A stretch of 64,000 nucleotides of DNA, from positions 18,922,220 through 18,986,219 of the forward strand of contig NC_089275.1 in assembly GCF_963678975.1 (NCBI RefSeq), written 5' to 3'. Shown here one piece after another: positions 1 to 12,027 of the stretch. Source of the stretch: Dysidea avara (taxonomy: Eukaryota; Porifera; Demospongiae; Dictyoceratida; Dysideidae). The notes under the pieces are model-generated. The model was not told the origin of the DNA. It worked only from the letters and a program-made list of their open reading frames with translations, and did no database searches. The position numbers and the translations under genes are program-made. The stretch's first letter is position 1, and every line of letters starts with the position of its first letter.

Positions 1-18
1 GGTTAGGTAAACAAAAAG

Positions 19-1150
19 GACTATAGGGAGCTTCAGCTACTTCAATTTAAGCAACTTTTTAATGGCACTAGTTTAGGTCACTATGCAGTGATTCTCTGTT
101 TTTCATCAGAAAATTCCAAATGTAAAATGTGGACAGGTGTGTCATACCATTACCCATTAACCATAGTGCTGGTACAATATAGCTAGCTAGTAAGCTTATT
201 TTCATACATACTTCTATTCTCTGCATAACTGGCAGTTAGCTAACTTGGATGACTCTATATATGCACAACTTGGTATACCTACCTGCCTGATACCCAAGAG
301 TGTCAAATGGGTGTATTACCCCGTGATTAATGATTGCGTAAAGTAACACGGATATTTCAGTAATTGTTCATTTCTATTGCCAATTTGCCTTGAAGGGTTG
401 CTGTATTTAGCCACTAAACAAAGCGAAAACATGATAGCATTAAAGGGATTTGTTTAAGTTCTGGAACTGCCAAGCGGATCCCTGAAGGCATGACAACACG
501 CTCGTTTGTGTAACCGTTGTTTTAACAAGCTGGAGTTATCTTGGGTCCTTACTACACTTTCCTTGTACAATAACTGTTGAATACTTGGTTGAATAACATG
601 GAAAACTGGCAAGCAAACACCCGTTGTCATGTACACATTTCAAATTACCATTTCACGTAAACGAACAATTACTGAAGTATCCGTGTTACTTTATGCAATC
701 ATTAATCACGGGCTAATATACCATTTGACACTCGTGGATTCTATTGTATACTCTTGCTGATACCAATACCTAGCAGTAAATGTTCACCAACAGAGATACC
801 GATAATTGCCATACAATTCACACACCTCTCAAGTTAGCTATGTGTGACTACTCTATTAAAGAATATTTTATTGTGCAGTGACTGTCCTATTAGAGCATTT
901 CAATCTTAAAATCAGAAAATCAATAGGGAGCTCCAGCTACTTCAATTAAAAAAAACTTTTTAAATGCACTAGTTTAGGCCACTATTTGGTGATTTTCTGT
1001 AAAATTCCGAATGTAAAGTGTGGGAGGGTGGGTCATTACCATTATCCATATATAGTACTGGCACAATATAGTGTGCTGGTAGGCTTATTTTCATACTCAT
1101 ATTCTCGCACAACTGGAAGTTACCTAAGGGATGACTCTACATACGTTTAG
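19..1150. repeat. Direct repeat pair flanking an inverted-repeat element
   Basis: About 19-290 and 919-1150 are direct copies of each other; both contain a block reading GGGAGCT(T/C)CAGCTACTTCAAT followed by the same order of sequence. Between them, about 293-372 and 662-740 form an inverted repeat with roughly 80-base arms. I see no gene in the first 3.3 kb. The arrangement fits a duplicated segment interrupted by a foldback-type element, but superfamily and target duplication are unresolved. Confidence 0.6.
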
Positions 1151-3067
1151 ACTATGGTATGGCTCATTTACAGGTTTACTAAATCACTTAGTCACCTGAC
1201 ATGCTCACTTAGTCACCTGACATGTTCACTTAGAAACCCACCCTCAAGCAATTTTGCACATGATAAATAGTTATAACACGAAAGGCACACTGCAGTACTT
1301 GATAATACTGTAATACTCTTCTTCTCCGTGTCCTGCAAATAATTCTGGACAAATAGTAGACTAAACGGCGTATCTACTGTAGCTCTAGCTGTTACTTTGG
1401 TTACCAGTCGAATAATTATTTTTGTGGGCGCTGTAAGGGCTTCAGGAAGAAATTGTTCCACTGTTCTGTACTGTTCTTTCACCCCACACTCATGCTCTGG
1501 CTATAAAGGTACGTACTTTAAACCATACTCTAAATAAGTTTGACACCGCAACCAACGGGAACTAAGTGATTTAGTAACCTCTCAGGCCCTTAGTAGCGCC
1601 CTTGCTGCACTCAGGATGCTACAGCCTCGGGCCATCAGGGTTACTAAATCGCTTGTTCCCTTGGTCTTGGTGTCTAACTATTATATAACTTGGTAATCTT
1701 CTAAAGTAACAACCACACTTGCAACCACAAGATTCTGGTCCACTTCAGATGTGGCTACATATATACTAGTCATCCTTGAGTCTAGTCCCACTTGAAATTC
1801 AACTTCTTTTAAAATTTTGCAAATGCTAATTTTCACAGAGTTTACTGCACAATTCTCTTGGCTACAATGCACAAGGTACGGTAACTACTGTATGGCAATC
1901 TTGAAAAACTGAAGTGTACATACTCAGTATTTCATTAATAATGGTTAAATCTTTAGTAGTGGGAAATACGTGTGGTAGTAAAAATACATGTGGTATGTAT
2001 AGTGAAAAACAGAAAATCATTAAACAGTGTAACCCACTCACTAGCAAATGTTTAGAAGCTCTAACCGACTGCTCTAACTTATAAACCATACAATATAAGC
2101 CCATAAAACTATATATTAAATTACTTGCTTTACGTAGAACAATTAGGAATTCAATTATATAGTTGTTAGTTATTTACATTAACCACAAAGCCATTACACA
2201 ACTCAAAATTTGGCTTAACTGAAACCACATGTGATATCTCACAACTTATCAGTCTAGTACTTTAAACAAATACTGCTTTTATCATTCTTACATAACCTTT
2301 AGGTAATGAGATAGACAAACATGGAATTTCACCTGACTCAAAGAAAACCACCATGGTCACCAGAGTATCCAACACTGTAGGATGCATGTATCACCTTATT
2401 AGGGAAATTGAGAATTTGTGCAATTGTGTCTTGTCTGTTAGAAAACAACAACTAAAACAGAGAGCATCTGATTCTTGCATCATTGCCCAGTCATCGTTGG
2501 GAAAATATTGTTGTAAAACTCTTTGAGCTTAGGAATTTACCTATCTAATAATAGTTGATTATCACTCCAGAAGTATAAAGATGAATTCAACAGTTTCGTG
2601 ATACATTTAAAGTCTATTTTTGCAAGGGTTGAGATCATAGGCATAGCAAGATATTTTTAGATAGGGGGGCTCTAGTTTGGTGTTGAAGAGAGAGAAAAAA
2701 AAAGTTGACACCTGCTAAGAATGGCTGCCCTCCACTAAATAATATCAATTGTATCACTGATAAAGCACATAAATCCTTATTCACAAGTGAATTGTAACTT
2801 CATAGTTTGCTACATTTTTCTCTGAATATTGTGACTGCTTTATTAGAGTACCTCCATCTTTTTTGAATTTATAATCAGCAAATCATAAGGGGGGCTCCAG
2901 CTCCCCTTGCCTCCCGGGTTGCTACACCTATGGAGATGGTATCAAAAATAGATATCTACACTATTTCTGATGCCCTAAGAGGCAATTAAACACTTGTCAA
3001 GCACAACAAGAAGGTTATTGACAAAGACTGTGTAGAGTTGCTGTATCCCAATTTCACACCAGCAGAA

Positions 3068-3290
3068 AGAAACCACCTCAGAGCAAAGCACACTATACCT
3101 ATGTGGAGGCTAAAGCAGGCTTCATTTAGCCTTTCACCACGTAATGGTTTGCTAAAGCCTGTGTATACGGACAAACACAGGTACATACACAGATAAGTAC
3201 ATACACAGATAAGTACACACACACACACTTTATTAGGAAAGCAGGAACACTCATAGCTTGCCTGCGACTGGCTGTAGGCAAGCACCTGGT
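3068..3290. repeat. Dispersed repeat, copy 1
   Basis: The block starting AACCACCTCAGAGCAAAG is repeated at 9467-9690 with the same order of internal words, including a run of GTACATACACAGATAAGT-like sequence and an AC-rich tail. It lies just downstream of the TRIM copy A coding block. It may be a SINE or MITE; no RNA polymerase III boxes were recognised. Confidence 0.5.
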
Positions 3291-3345
3291 TAAAAGTTTT
3301 AAAATGTGCCAATACGTGAGGTCACAGATTTGTACACAAACTTAC

Positions 3346-4751
3346 TTAAATGGACTTCCTGGGATTGGTTCTCCTGCCACTAGTACAGACAAGGTGTGGA
3401 TTCCACAAACCCTGGGAGTATATGAGACTTCATAGTGACCACGTCCAGTATCTTTGATTGTAGCTAGTTCAGTAAGGTGAGGTTTACCACTGTAGTGAAC
3501 TTCAACCTTCATACAATCTGCAACATTTGGTACCCCTTGACCATGTGAGTCATTAGCTTTAGCAGAAAAGATGGTCGTACAATTCTTCTTAAAAGGAAAC
3601 AAGCATTTCATGTCACTTACGGTGCACTTTTGTATATCAATAGGTGTAAACATTCCTAAACAAGATAACCATTTCTTCACTTGATGACTACCATAAAATT
3701 GTATCTTCTCTTGCTCACAAACTGTTGGATTTAGATTTGTGTTGCTCTTCATTTCTTTCAGTTTATCTCTTCGCTCCAACATTGATTTCTTCATGGCCAA
3801 CACATCTTTGCTAATACCTTGTTGTAGTTTGTCATCAATGAAACTCCAACAACTCTTCAACTGGCTTAATAAGAAACACAGTTCATCTTCCTGTACTCCT
3901 AAGCCTTTATCCTTTCCCTCTGTATCCTGTGTGATCTGTTGTTGTAACTGTCTCTTTCGTTCATCTAGGGCAGCATGAAGGGTACGAAAGGAATCATCCA
4001 ACCTGTGCAAGTTTTCTTCTTTCCTGTTCTTCACATCTTGTCTTTTGCTCTTTACTCCATTGATAGCTCTTTCTACTTCACCTATTAGCTGTTGGATACC
4101 AGGAAGAGCTTCCTTCAGTATCTTCTCACCATCTACAACATCAGATATCACATCATAGTCATGGTCCTTGTGTTTCTTGATGATGCAGTCTCGACAGATC
4201 GACACATCTTCACACCTGCAGTACAACTCTAGTGGTTTAGTAGGGTGAATGGGACACATCTCAACCTTCTCTGGTAAGATGGATGGAATATCAGTAGCAC
4301 TGCCTTTCCTCAGCTCATCCAGTGAGTGGATTTTGTGCTCGCTAAAGGTTTTCATTTTTCGATGTGCTTTTTCACAAAAATTACACAAGAATATAGCACA
4401 CTCGCTGCACGACGACGTTGCCACTTCTCCATCTTCACAACTCTGACATATGGGTGTGACCTTCTTACTGCTTGCTTGTTCTTGTAGACGCATGGTCACC
4501 AGACAAATGGCTGAAAAATGCGATGGTAATTCTTCTACAGCATGTGGAGTAGATAGCGCAACCTTTCCTCTGCATAGTGGACACTTGAGCTCACATTTCG
4601 AAGCCTCCAAGTAGGGCAATCGTCCCAACTATTCTTTAAGGCAGCCAGTACAAAATGAATGAGGACAAGGGAGTATCTTGGGATCACTCAAGAGATCTTG
4701 ACAAATTGCACAAGTGAGCTCTTCTTTAACCTTTTCCCAGTTAGTCGCCAT
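3346..4751 (-). pseudogene. TRIM-type RING/B-box/filamin protein, copy A, with nonsense codon in the RING
   Basis: Reading from the ATG at 4751, the frame encodes a C3HC4 RING start (CAIC, then PHSFCTGC). It is interrupted by TAG at 4629-4631 exactly where copy B has tryptophan (KEWLGR). The frame then stays open for about 428 codons: the last RING cysteines (CPLC), two B-boxes (the second beginning CPIHPTKPLELYC), a coiled-coil stretch and a filamin-type repeat ending GEPIPGSPFK. The block ends at AA|GTAAGT, a strong splice donor used at the same phase in copy B, so the TAA at 3342 is probably intronic and later exons are missing or unrecognised. Intact RING proteins of this kind are E3 ubiquitin ligases. 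This copy is either a young pseudogene or makes a RING-less protein from a downstream start. Confidence 0.8.
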
Positions 4752-4959
4752 GTTTCTATTGTTAAGTTGCTCGCATATACTTGCATGCAGCTGCAGCAAT
4801 AACTGTAACCAAATTTAGAATTGTTCGGGCATGTTGCTTAGCGACAAGCGTTAGTATAAGCATATTTTGCGCCTGTGCGTAACATTGAATTCATGCTTGG
4901 GCTTGGGACCTTGGTTGGGACTGAGGTTGGGACCCATTCTCTCTGCAGCTGAGTGCGAC

Positions 4960-5180
4960 CAAGAAGAAACAATCACTGGCGAGATCACCGGGCATCATCT
5001 ATCTGTAAGTGTTATCCCACTAAGGACATATGGCCATAGAAGCATGATGTGGCTGTGCTGTGAACATGCTCCTGTCTTGATTCCGAGCTTGATTCCTTTT
5101 AAAATAGTAAGGGATGATTGTGTCGACTCAGTGGACGGAAGTTTGGAAGCATCGAGTCGGTTGGCATGAGGAATACTTGA
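4960..5180 (+). promoter_or_regulatory. Divergent promoter / 5' leader region, copy A
   Basis: The 429 bp between the TRIM A start codon (4751, minus) and the ABCC-type first exon (5181, plus) must hold both promoters if they are active. From about 4965 the sequence matches 29168 onward, upstream of ABCC exon 1. Both copies share the block ACTGGCGAGATCA(C/T)CGGGCAT followed by TATCT|GTAAGTG, a good splice donor. Both also have an acceptor-like CGAC(T/C)CAG|TGGA before the ATG. A 5'-untranslated exon and intron are inferred, not proven. Confidence 0.45.
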
Positions 5181-5263
5181 ATGACGACTGATCATTGCAA
5201 GTATGAAACACCAGCTAAAGATCCCAGCAGAGAAGTAAATCTTATTTCAAGGCTGTTCTTTGG
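5181..5263 (+). CDS. Orphan duplicate of ABCC transporter exon 1
   Basis: ATG at 5181 opens 27 codons plus 2 nt. The peptide begins MTTDHCKYETPAKDPSRE and ends NLISRLFF. It ends at GG|GTAAGTC, a consensus donor in the same phase as the real ABCC exon 1 at 29335-29423 (MMTDHNQWEYETPAKDPRKE, also ending NLISRLFF). No second exon (the WLDPLVWTGYRREL block) was found between here and 19 kb. It could be a relic of a lost tandem ABCC gene, or an alternative first exon spliced across 28 kb to 33774, in which case the junction would still be in frame. Its open frame and strong donor mean it has not visibly decayed. Confidence 0.6.
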
Positions 5264-5439
5264 GTAAGTCACTACACATTTAGACTGGGAAGGGGGGTGA
5301 CTAACTAATAACCAAGGGGTTAAAATTGCGTACAAAATTTGAAAATTTTAAAGATTTTTTTCAAAATTTCAAAGTTTGAGCTTGAAATTTCAAATTTGAA
5401 AACAATTTCAAATAAATTTATAAATACCTGATAATATTA

Positions 5440-6855
5440 CAAGTTAAAGGAAAAATTAGAAATTTTAAGTTCGATTAGGGATCATAGAAAAAAAAAAGTA
5501 GGGAAACAAGGAAGGTTGCCTATACACCTCCAGATATACTAGTGAACATTTAATCCCTAATTCAGTCTATACCCAAGACCAAGACTAAATTAGGGATTAA
5601 ATGTTCACTAGTATATCTGGAGGTGTATGGGCAACCTCCTTTGTTTCCCTACTTTTTTTTTCTATGATCCCTAATCGAACTTAATGATCCCTAATAATCC
5701 TTAATCTCTATGATCCCTAATTTCTAATTTTTCCTTTAACTTGTTTGTTTACTTTTTTGTAACATTATTATGACTGGTGAACCCACGCATAGCGCATCAA
5801 AAGAAAGGATGGTGCCAGAATTAATGGTTTTGTCTGAACGTGTGCCCCAGCTATCACAAACTGCTTCGAAAGTACAGTGGCCATTATGCTTCGATTTCAG
5901 CTATGTTCATCCTGTTACACAGCATAACAGATGAAAAACAGTGAAAAGTCCCTCTGCAACAATCCTGTCACCATGAAAATATGACGATTCGCGCACCCCC
6001 AACTATCAACACTGCTTGAAGTATCTTAGTTTACTACAGTGGTATATCCCCAGTATATGGAACAGTTAATTGTTTGTTATTTTAGTAGTTTTTCAGTAAA
6101 CCCACATTCACTGATGTTTTACTGAGAGTTTAAAACTTAGTAAAATAATTATGTTCCATATACTTAAGTTTACTGACACTTTACTATCAGTATAACTACA
6201 GTAAGGCATCTTAACAAATTAGTAAACTAAGAACCTTCAAGCAGTGCAATTACTGCCTCGTAAGTGCAGCAGCTATATTACGCTTCGCTTTCAGCTATGT
6301 TCAGCCCATTACACAGCATTACAAACAAAGAACACTCTTAGAAGAATCATCTCTGCAATCAGTCTAGTCACCACGGAAAATACAGACGATTCCCATTTAC
6401 AAACATACTGTAGGGAAGCCATGCATCGTGCTACCACAAATCGACACCTTTGGCTGTAAGCAAAAAGAAATGGGACACAAAGAAGGACAAAGGTAAGTCC
6501 ATGATGCATGCATTGTACGTACTGCTATGCCAAAAGGCACGTCTCAGGACGAAGCGATGTCGAACAGTGAAAAATCAAGCCCGTAGCCTTATCCGTTATC
6601 AAGTTATGCTTGCCTGAAGGAATCAGGCAGGCAGTTAGTCAGTAGAAAATTCTATTGTATATATATAATATATATATATATTTAAATTTTGTAACAATTT
6701 ATCGGAAGCTTTTAGGACCGTACTGAAGGCACTTTTGGGCTTGGTTATACCTAACCAATACTGCCAAGGTGCCAGGATGGAGTTGTGAAGCTGATTTTTG
6801 GGTGAATTTTTTGGCTAGGAAAACCCAAATCTCCATGATCCCTAATATACAGTAC
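5440..6855 (+). mobile_element. Non-autonomous repeat family A, near-complete copy
   Basis: The head (5440-5743) is a long imperfect palindrome whose arms carry GGGAAACAAGGAAGGTTGCC and its complement. The body runs to about 6855 and ends near AGTACTACCGTACTGTATGA. Other copies lie at about 18636-18948, 22251-24060, 33403-33603, 34299-35495 and 40013-40760 (minus), plus a head at 9905-9989/13409-13500. The short ORFs inside are not conserved between copies, so I call no gene. The long-palindrome head suggests a foldback or MITE-like DNA element. Confidence 0.6.
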
Positions 6856-7700
6856 TACCGTACTGTATGATTAACTCCTGAATGATCCAGTAAGATGTAG
6901 TTATATGCATGCAGTGATAAATACACTATTGCAGTTGTCTTCAACATTATCAGAGACCACTTCTTTAACTTGCAAGATAAACGCTGCATAAATAACTTGT
7001 GAGATAAATCTTTCATAGCAGCAGTTATTCATCAGCAATGTTTCATGGTTAACCATAAATCTTACCTAGGCCCTTAGAAATGCAACTGAAGCCTTAAGAA
7101 ACAGCTTTAAGCACCCCGGCGGCTGTAATAAAATGTCAAAAAGATAATTATTTTTACAGGCGCCTATTTCGTATTAGATGTTCGGGTAACAGTTTAGAGG
7201 TAAAATGTGTGTTGCCACTATAAAAGGTGGCAATAAGTATCTGTGACTGATGAAGCTTTACTGAATTCAAGAAAAACTTGTCAGCAGCTCATTACGTTCC
7301 ATGGAATATGGAGTTGTGCAATAGCGGGGCGTGCGCTAATGGAAAGATCTGGGCCAAAAATTTCAAATTTCAGAACAAAATTTCAAATTTCATAACAAAA
7401 TTTCAAATTTCAATATTAATTTCTGTGTGGTTGTATGAAATTTCATAGCGTCAAGGACCCCTTGCTATTAATAGAAACTGTTGCTGTAGTTTAGCTACCC
7501 GCATTGCGGTAAAGTGTACAGAACAGCCACGTATAGTGTTTTACCAAAACTATCTTGGAAAGCGTTATCTTCTGCATCATCAATATCCAAAAGGATTTCC
7601 TTATTAACAATGTTGATGTCATAATCTGGTTTCAGCTTTTTAACATATTGAGTGAGTATCAACAAAGCCTTACCTATCAAGTGCTCATTTTGATGGCTGA
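6856..7700. other. Non-genic, AT-rich
   Basis: No conserved coding signal is seen apart from the small minus-strand ORF at 7495-7680 described with the next entries. About 7350-7430 has three tandem copies of a CAAAATTTCAAATTTC-type word. Confidence 0.4.
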
Positions 7701-8338
7701 GCAGTGCCCTATAGTATGTTCACGTTGAGCTGAATCCTGAAAAACAGCTAAAAATTAAAAGTGGATTTTTTCTCAACAGAGTTAACATTTCAGCCAACCA
7801 GATGATTATTGGTAACAGCAAAGGTGTCAACAACAGACATGTATGGTTTGGCTCCATTACAAGTTCAGGAAAGGGCTGTAATGGACACTGTACTTATATG
7901 GCTTCCCCATAGGAAATGTATTGTGAAAATTTTGATTGGCCATAAATAATATTATTATGTCAAACATTTGAAAAAAAAGATTTCAAAACATTTTTAGCGG
8001 ATCAAGCAGTACTACAAATGAGCCAAATTTCAAGATCATGTGTAATTGCATCCATGAGTTATTAAATGTTTTTGAGGATTCAGCTCAACGTGAACGTACT
8101 ATAGTCCTACCACATGCCATGTACTATCTGGTAATATTATCAAGGCATGCAACATTTGCATATGGAAAGTGGTGACAACCTCCAATGAGACATTAGCCTC
8201 AAACCACTGCAATTCTTGAAAGGGTGACTGAAATAATAGCATACTGCCTGTCACAGCCAAAACTATATAGGCATCATCACCATCTAAACCCACTAATTTG
8301 TCAATTGCATCAGAATGTGTCTGACCATAAATTTTCAC
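7495..8338 (-). pseudogene. Unrecognised ORF split by a small transposon
   Basis: Two minus-strand frames, 8338 down to 8104 and 7710 down to 7495, are separated by the inverted-repeat element at 7709-8104. If the element is skipped, the upstream part (with IYGQTHSDAIDKLVGLDGDD) can run on through ALLSHQNEHLIGKALLIL into KKLKPDYDINIVNKE and end at a stop. The composition (acidic/hydrophobic alternation, few repeats) looks protein-like, but I recognise no family. It could be an exon of a gene whose other parts I do not see, or a fragment of an old transposon protein. Confidence 0.35.
7709..8104. mobile_element. MITE with 37-bp terminal inverted repeats
   Basis: The left end reads CTATAGTATGTTCACGTTGA and the right end is its near-complement (TCAACGTGAACGTACTATAG). 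The TIRs extend through GCTGAATCCT(G/C)AAAAACA. Length is about 395 bp with no internal gene. A TA target duplication is possible because the termini themselves contain TATA. Confidence 0.65.
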
Positions 8339-9466
8339 CAGGGATCCTGGTGAAAATTTTGCGTGCTGCCCAAAATTCTGCTTTTAAAAATCATCCTAGA
8401 GACATTTTACAGGACGAAAATCACCTTTATGGAATAGTACTATATATAAAACAGCATTAAATATTACAAAACACTTACGGGTGGCCAGATATAGATTTTT
8501 TTTAAATCACCAAAACTCGAAATTTAGTCTCACTGCCTGCCTCACTGACCACATCACAAGGCTAGAGACTAAATGAAGCAACACACGGCCACCATTTTAT
8601 GCCACAATAACAAACTCACTAGTGGGATGTGCCTTTTGGGGTTCCGACAAGTGGAGGCCCTCTGCGCGTTGTTTTTTCTTTTATCTTCAATCAGGCTGCT
8701 TGTCTTCTTCATCCAATGAAACCATATGGATATATACTAGCTAGATATCTGCAAGTTCATGATTGGGATCCCGTTCATGATAGGTTCGCAACCATGCCCA
8801 TAAATTAAAGATCTAATAGCGAAAGAGTATGGAGACCGCACCTCTCAACAATCTAGCTATTTTCTTAACAGTAAACAACATCACCTCACTCCTTATAGGT
8901 CTAGCTAGCTGCTCACCCCTTGGCTGACTCGAAATATACTCTAATACAACAGTCACTCTAATACAACAGTCATGTATGATAAAACAGATGTTTTTCTTGC
9001 CAACGTCTGCATGTATTTGAGTACTTTTTGTACTAAACAAGCTACTCATTATATCTTGAACTTAAGTTGCTGTTGAATGAAACCATGTTCTGTTGTTTAC
9101 AGTGCATCAAATATAACAGTGTAGAGCAAAACTTCCTGGAATTCTTTTTGTTGTGTAAACTGCATGGTGAACTGAAAGTAATATTTTGCTTTTGTAACCT
9201 TTTAAATTTTTTTTGTTACTGTACTTCTTTCTCACCAACACTTTTCTCTGTGTAACTTTTATGTTCTTACTACAAATGTAACTCATTTCTTCATTCACAT
9301 ATGTAGGGATATGCCCCTTTCCAACACAAAGGGATAGGCTATTCCTGATAGTCTATGAGGCCTGTAGGCACCATTGTGTTTCAGTTGTTAAATGCCTGTA
9401 AAACCCGATGGGAAGGTAATTCACAAAGTTTGAGGAGAGACGCCACACCCGTATTTCAGACCACCA

Positions 9467-9690
9467 AAAAAGAAACCACCTCAGAGCAAAGTTTACCTAT
9501 GCAGAAGTTTAATACAGACTTCAGTTCACTTTAACTCCTTACATGCAAGCTGCTTTTACCATTTAATGATTTTGCATGCTCACGTGGTGCGTACGGAAGA
9601 ACATAAGTAGATACACTGTAGATAGGTACACATACTTTTACGAAAACAATTTCAGTAAACCAGGCATGCACCCACAGCTGGCCAAATTAG
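9467..9690. repeat. Dispersed repeat, copy 2
   Basis: Second copy of the repeat at 3068-3290, sharing ACCACCTCAGAGCAAAG and the following order of words. It is more diverged in its 3' half. Confidence 0.45.
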
Positions 9691-9716
9691 TCTGATTAAG
9701 GATCATAGCCATAGTA

Positions 9717-9895
9717 AGTACTGTAATTCGCTTTATTTTTGTGCAAAAATTTTCGTGTAAAAATATTTTCGTATGATTTACGAGAATGACTGCTCTATTA
9801 GAGTAGTTCGATATTGTATAAAATATTTGTGCAAGAAATTTTCGCTGCATACGAAAAATATTTTACAATGAAAAAAAAAGCAAATGACGGTATTG
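9717..9895. mobile_element. Small palindromic MITE
   Basis: The sequence begins TACTGTAATTCGCTTTATTT and ends as the near-complement AAAAGCAAATGACGGTA. The middle contains TTTTCGTGTAAAAATATTTT and its complement. About 180 bp, with no coding content. It also carries one copy of the dispersed CTCTATTAGAG motif. Confidence 0.5.
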
Positions 9896-11200
9896 AAAAA
9901 AAGATAGCTCACCCACACCTGCAGATATACCAGTGGACATAATTCAGTCTTAAAGATCCATGACTGAATTAAGGATTAAATGTCCACTATTTATTTATTT
10001 ATTTATTATCAATTTTTGTCAATGACAGGGGTCACACAAAAGGCACAAGCCTGTACAGGGTGCTTCCCCACAAAAAATCACACACAACATACAACTATAC
10101 CAAACAAAAAGCTACAAAAACAAAGAAACACACACGCAAACAATAAGATTAAAGTTACAGAAATTAATTAGAATTTAAAAACAAAAAAATGTTTCAGTTT
10201 TAGCTTAAAATGATTAACAGAAGTTGTCAACACATCAAAAGGGATTGAATAATTTGAATTCCACATAAATATGGAATTGACAAAAAATGAATGGTGGAAT
10301 GCATTGATGGAGGAGGGTAAACAACGAATTGTCAAAGGGTGAGACCTGGTTGGAAGATCGTTTATTTGAAAATAATCAGAAAATTTGATTGGAGTAAATT
10401 TATTTTAAATAGTGTATAACATTGTAGTGCAAGCACAATTACGCCTCTGCTCCAAAGATGGCCATTCAAGCTCCCTCAAACATTCATCCCTGGATTTAGT
10501 CCACTGAACAGTTTATGGGTCAAAATAACTTTCTATCCACTTTGCAGCTCTACGTTGTACTGACTCTATCATATTAATGTTCTTAGCAGTGTAGAGAGTC
10601 CATACAACATTACAACACTCAAGACAAGGCCTAACAAGAGTTAAATAAGCTGTTGCTTTGGCCCTATCTGTGCATCCATACATAGTTCTTCACAAACGAT
10701 TAAGTTGCTTTGTGTACAATGTACTGACAGTGATGATTTCGTTTCAAGTTTGAACTAATGATAACACCAAGATATTTCACTTTACTTTTCCAGGCAACTG
10801 AAACAGAACCAATTGTATTAACAAATGGAACAGGAGAACGTTTATTTGTAATATTTAAGGCCTCACATTTGTTTGGATGAGGGTCAATTGCCACATAAGA
10901 GACCACGCATGAACATGATTAAAATCATCCTGTAACTCAATACAATCTTCATAGGAGGACACTTCAGCATACAAAGCAACATCATCAGCATAATATTATA
11001 TTTTCAAAGAGGATGACTTAACTACAACATGGAGATCATCAATATACAATATAAATAGCAGAGGTCCTAAAATAAACCCTTGAGGGACTCCAGACAACAC
11101 AGGTAGCCACTCAGAGAACTGTCCATTTATCACAACGCACTAAACTGAAAACGATTAGTAAGATAATAGTTGAGCCACTTTAATAGGTCACCATGAATCC

Positions 11201-12027
11201 TCAAACATTCAAAAAACGCTGATGAGGTACACTGTCAAATGCTTTTGCAAAATCCAACAGCAAACAATGAGAACTGCTCCGAGAATTGAGTGTCTTTACC
11301 AAATCATGCACAACGTGTAACAATAAATCAGAAGTTGAACAACCTTTATGGGATCCAAACTGACAGGGGCTGATTCTATTGTGAGATTCCAAAACAGACA
11401 CAATGTTGGAGTAGATAATCCTTTCCATTGTCTTGATAACCAATGATGTAAGACTAATGGGGTGATAATTCTTAACAACTGAAAGATCATCCTGTTTAAA
11501 AACAGGAACAATATTTGCAGTGACCCAGTCCTTTGGTAAGGTAGCAGTGCGCAAAGATGATGTGAAAAGAAAACTTAGTGGAGAGGAATGAATTCTGCAC
11601 TAGCCTTCAACAAAAAACCAAGTATTGCATCAGGACCACAAACCTTAGAGATGTCAATTGAACTTAAGTGAGTAAACACTTCTTGGGGTGAAAAGCTAAC
11701 AGTTGATAGGAGAGGCCTGGAAAACCTAAGTGACTGCCTTAAGGTAAAAACAGAATGAAAATACTGATTAAATTCATTAGCCTTTGCCACAGTTTCAGTT
11801 AGCTGTACTCCGGCAACAGTAATAGGTGGTAATTGAGCAAGTCTACCCTTGGAAGAATTTATCCAAGCCCAAAACTTTTTAGGGTTCTTATAACAATCTT
11901 GGCAAACCTTATTGGTATACAACTTTGTATCCCTTCTGGTCATTCTGCAAACAGTATTTGAAAGAGTACGATACTTGGACAACAAAGATGGTGAAGGAGA
12001 TGGTAATGATTTAATATGTACATACAA
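11201..12027 (-). CDS. LINE ORF fragments: endonuclease-RT linker and reverse transcriptase
   Basis: Two frames are adjacent: 12027-11575 (linker with KFWAWINSSKGR and VCGPDAILGFLLK) and 11554-11201 (RT fingers and palm start, with IVPVFK, YHPISLTSLVIKTMERII and LLDFAKAFDSVPHQRF). A stop or frameshift separates them. Downstream in broken frames are GVPQG-like and YADD motifs (about 11100-10976). They are remnants of the same element. Confidence 0.75.

Noticed and set aside
1213-1872. Two minus-strand ORFs downstream of TRIM A as possible missing C-terminal exons
   Set aside because: No NHL or filamin pattern, no convincing acceptor in the required phase, and no counterpart downstream of TRIM B.
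4867-5169. 100-codon plus ORF upstream of the orphan ABCC exon
   Set aside because: It runs through the leader region, out of frame with the conserved exon. The equivalent frame at 29170-29330 is not conserved.
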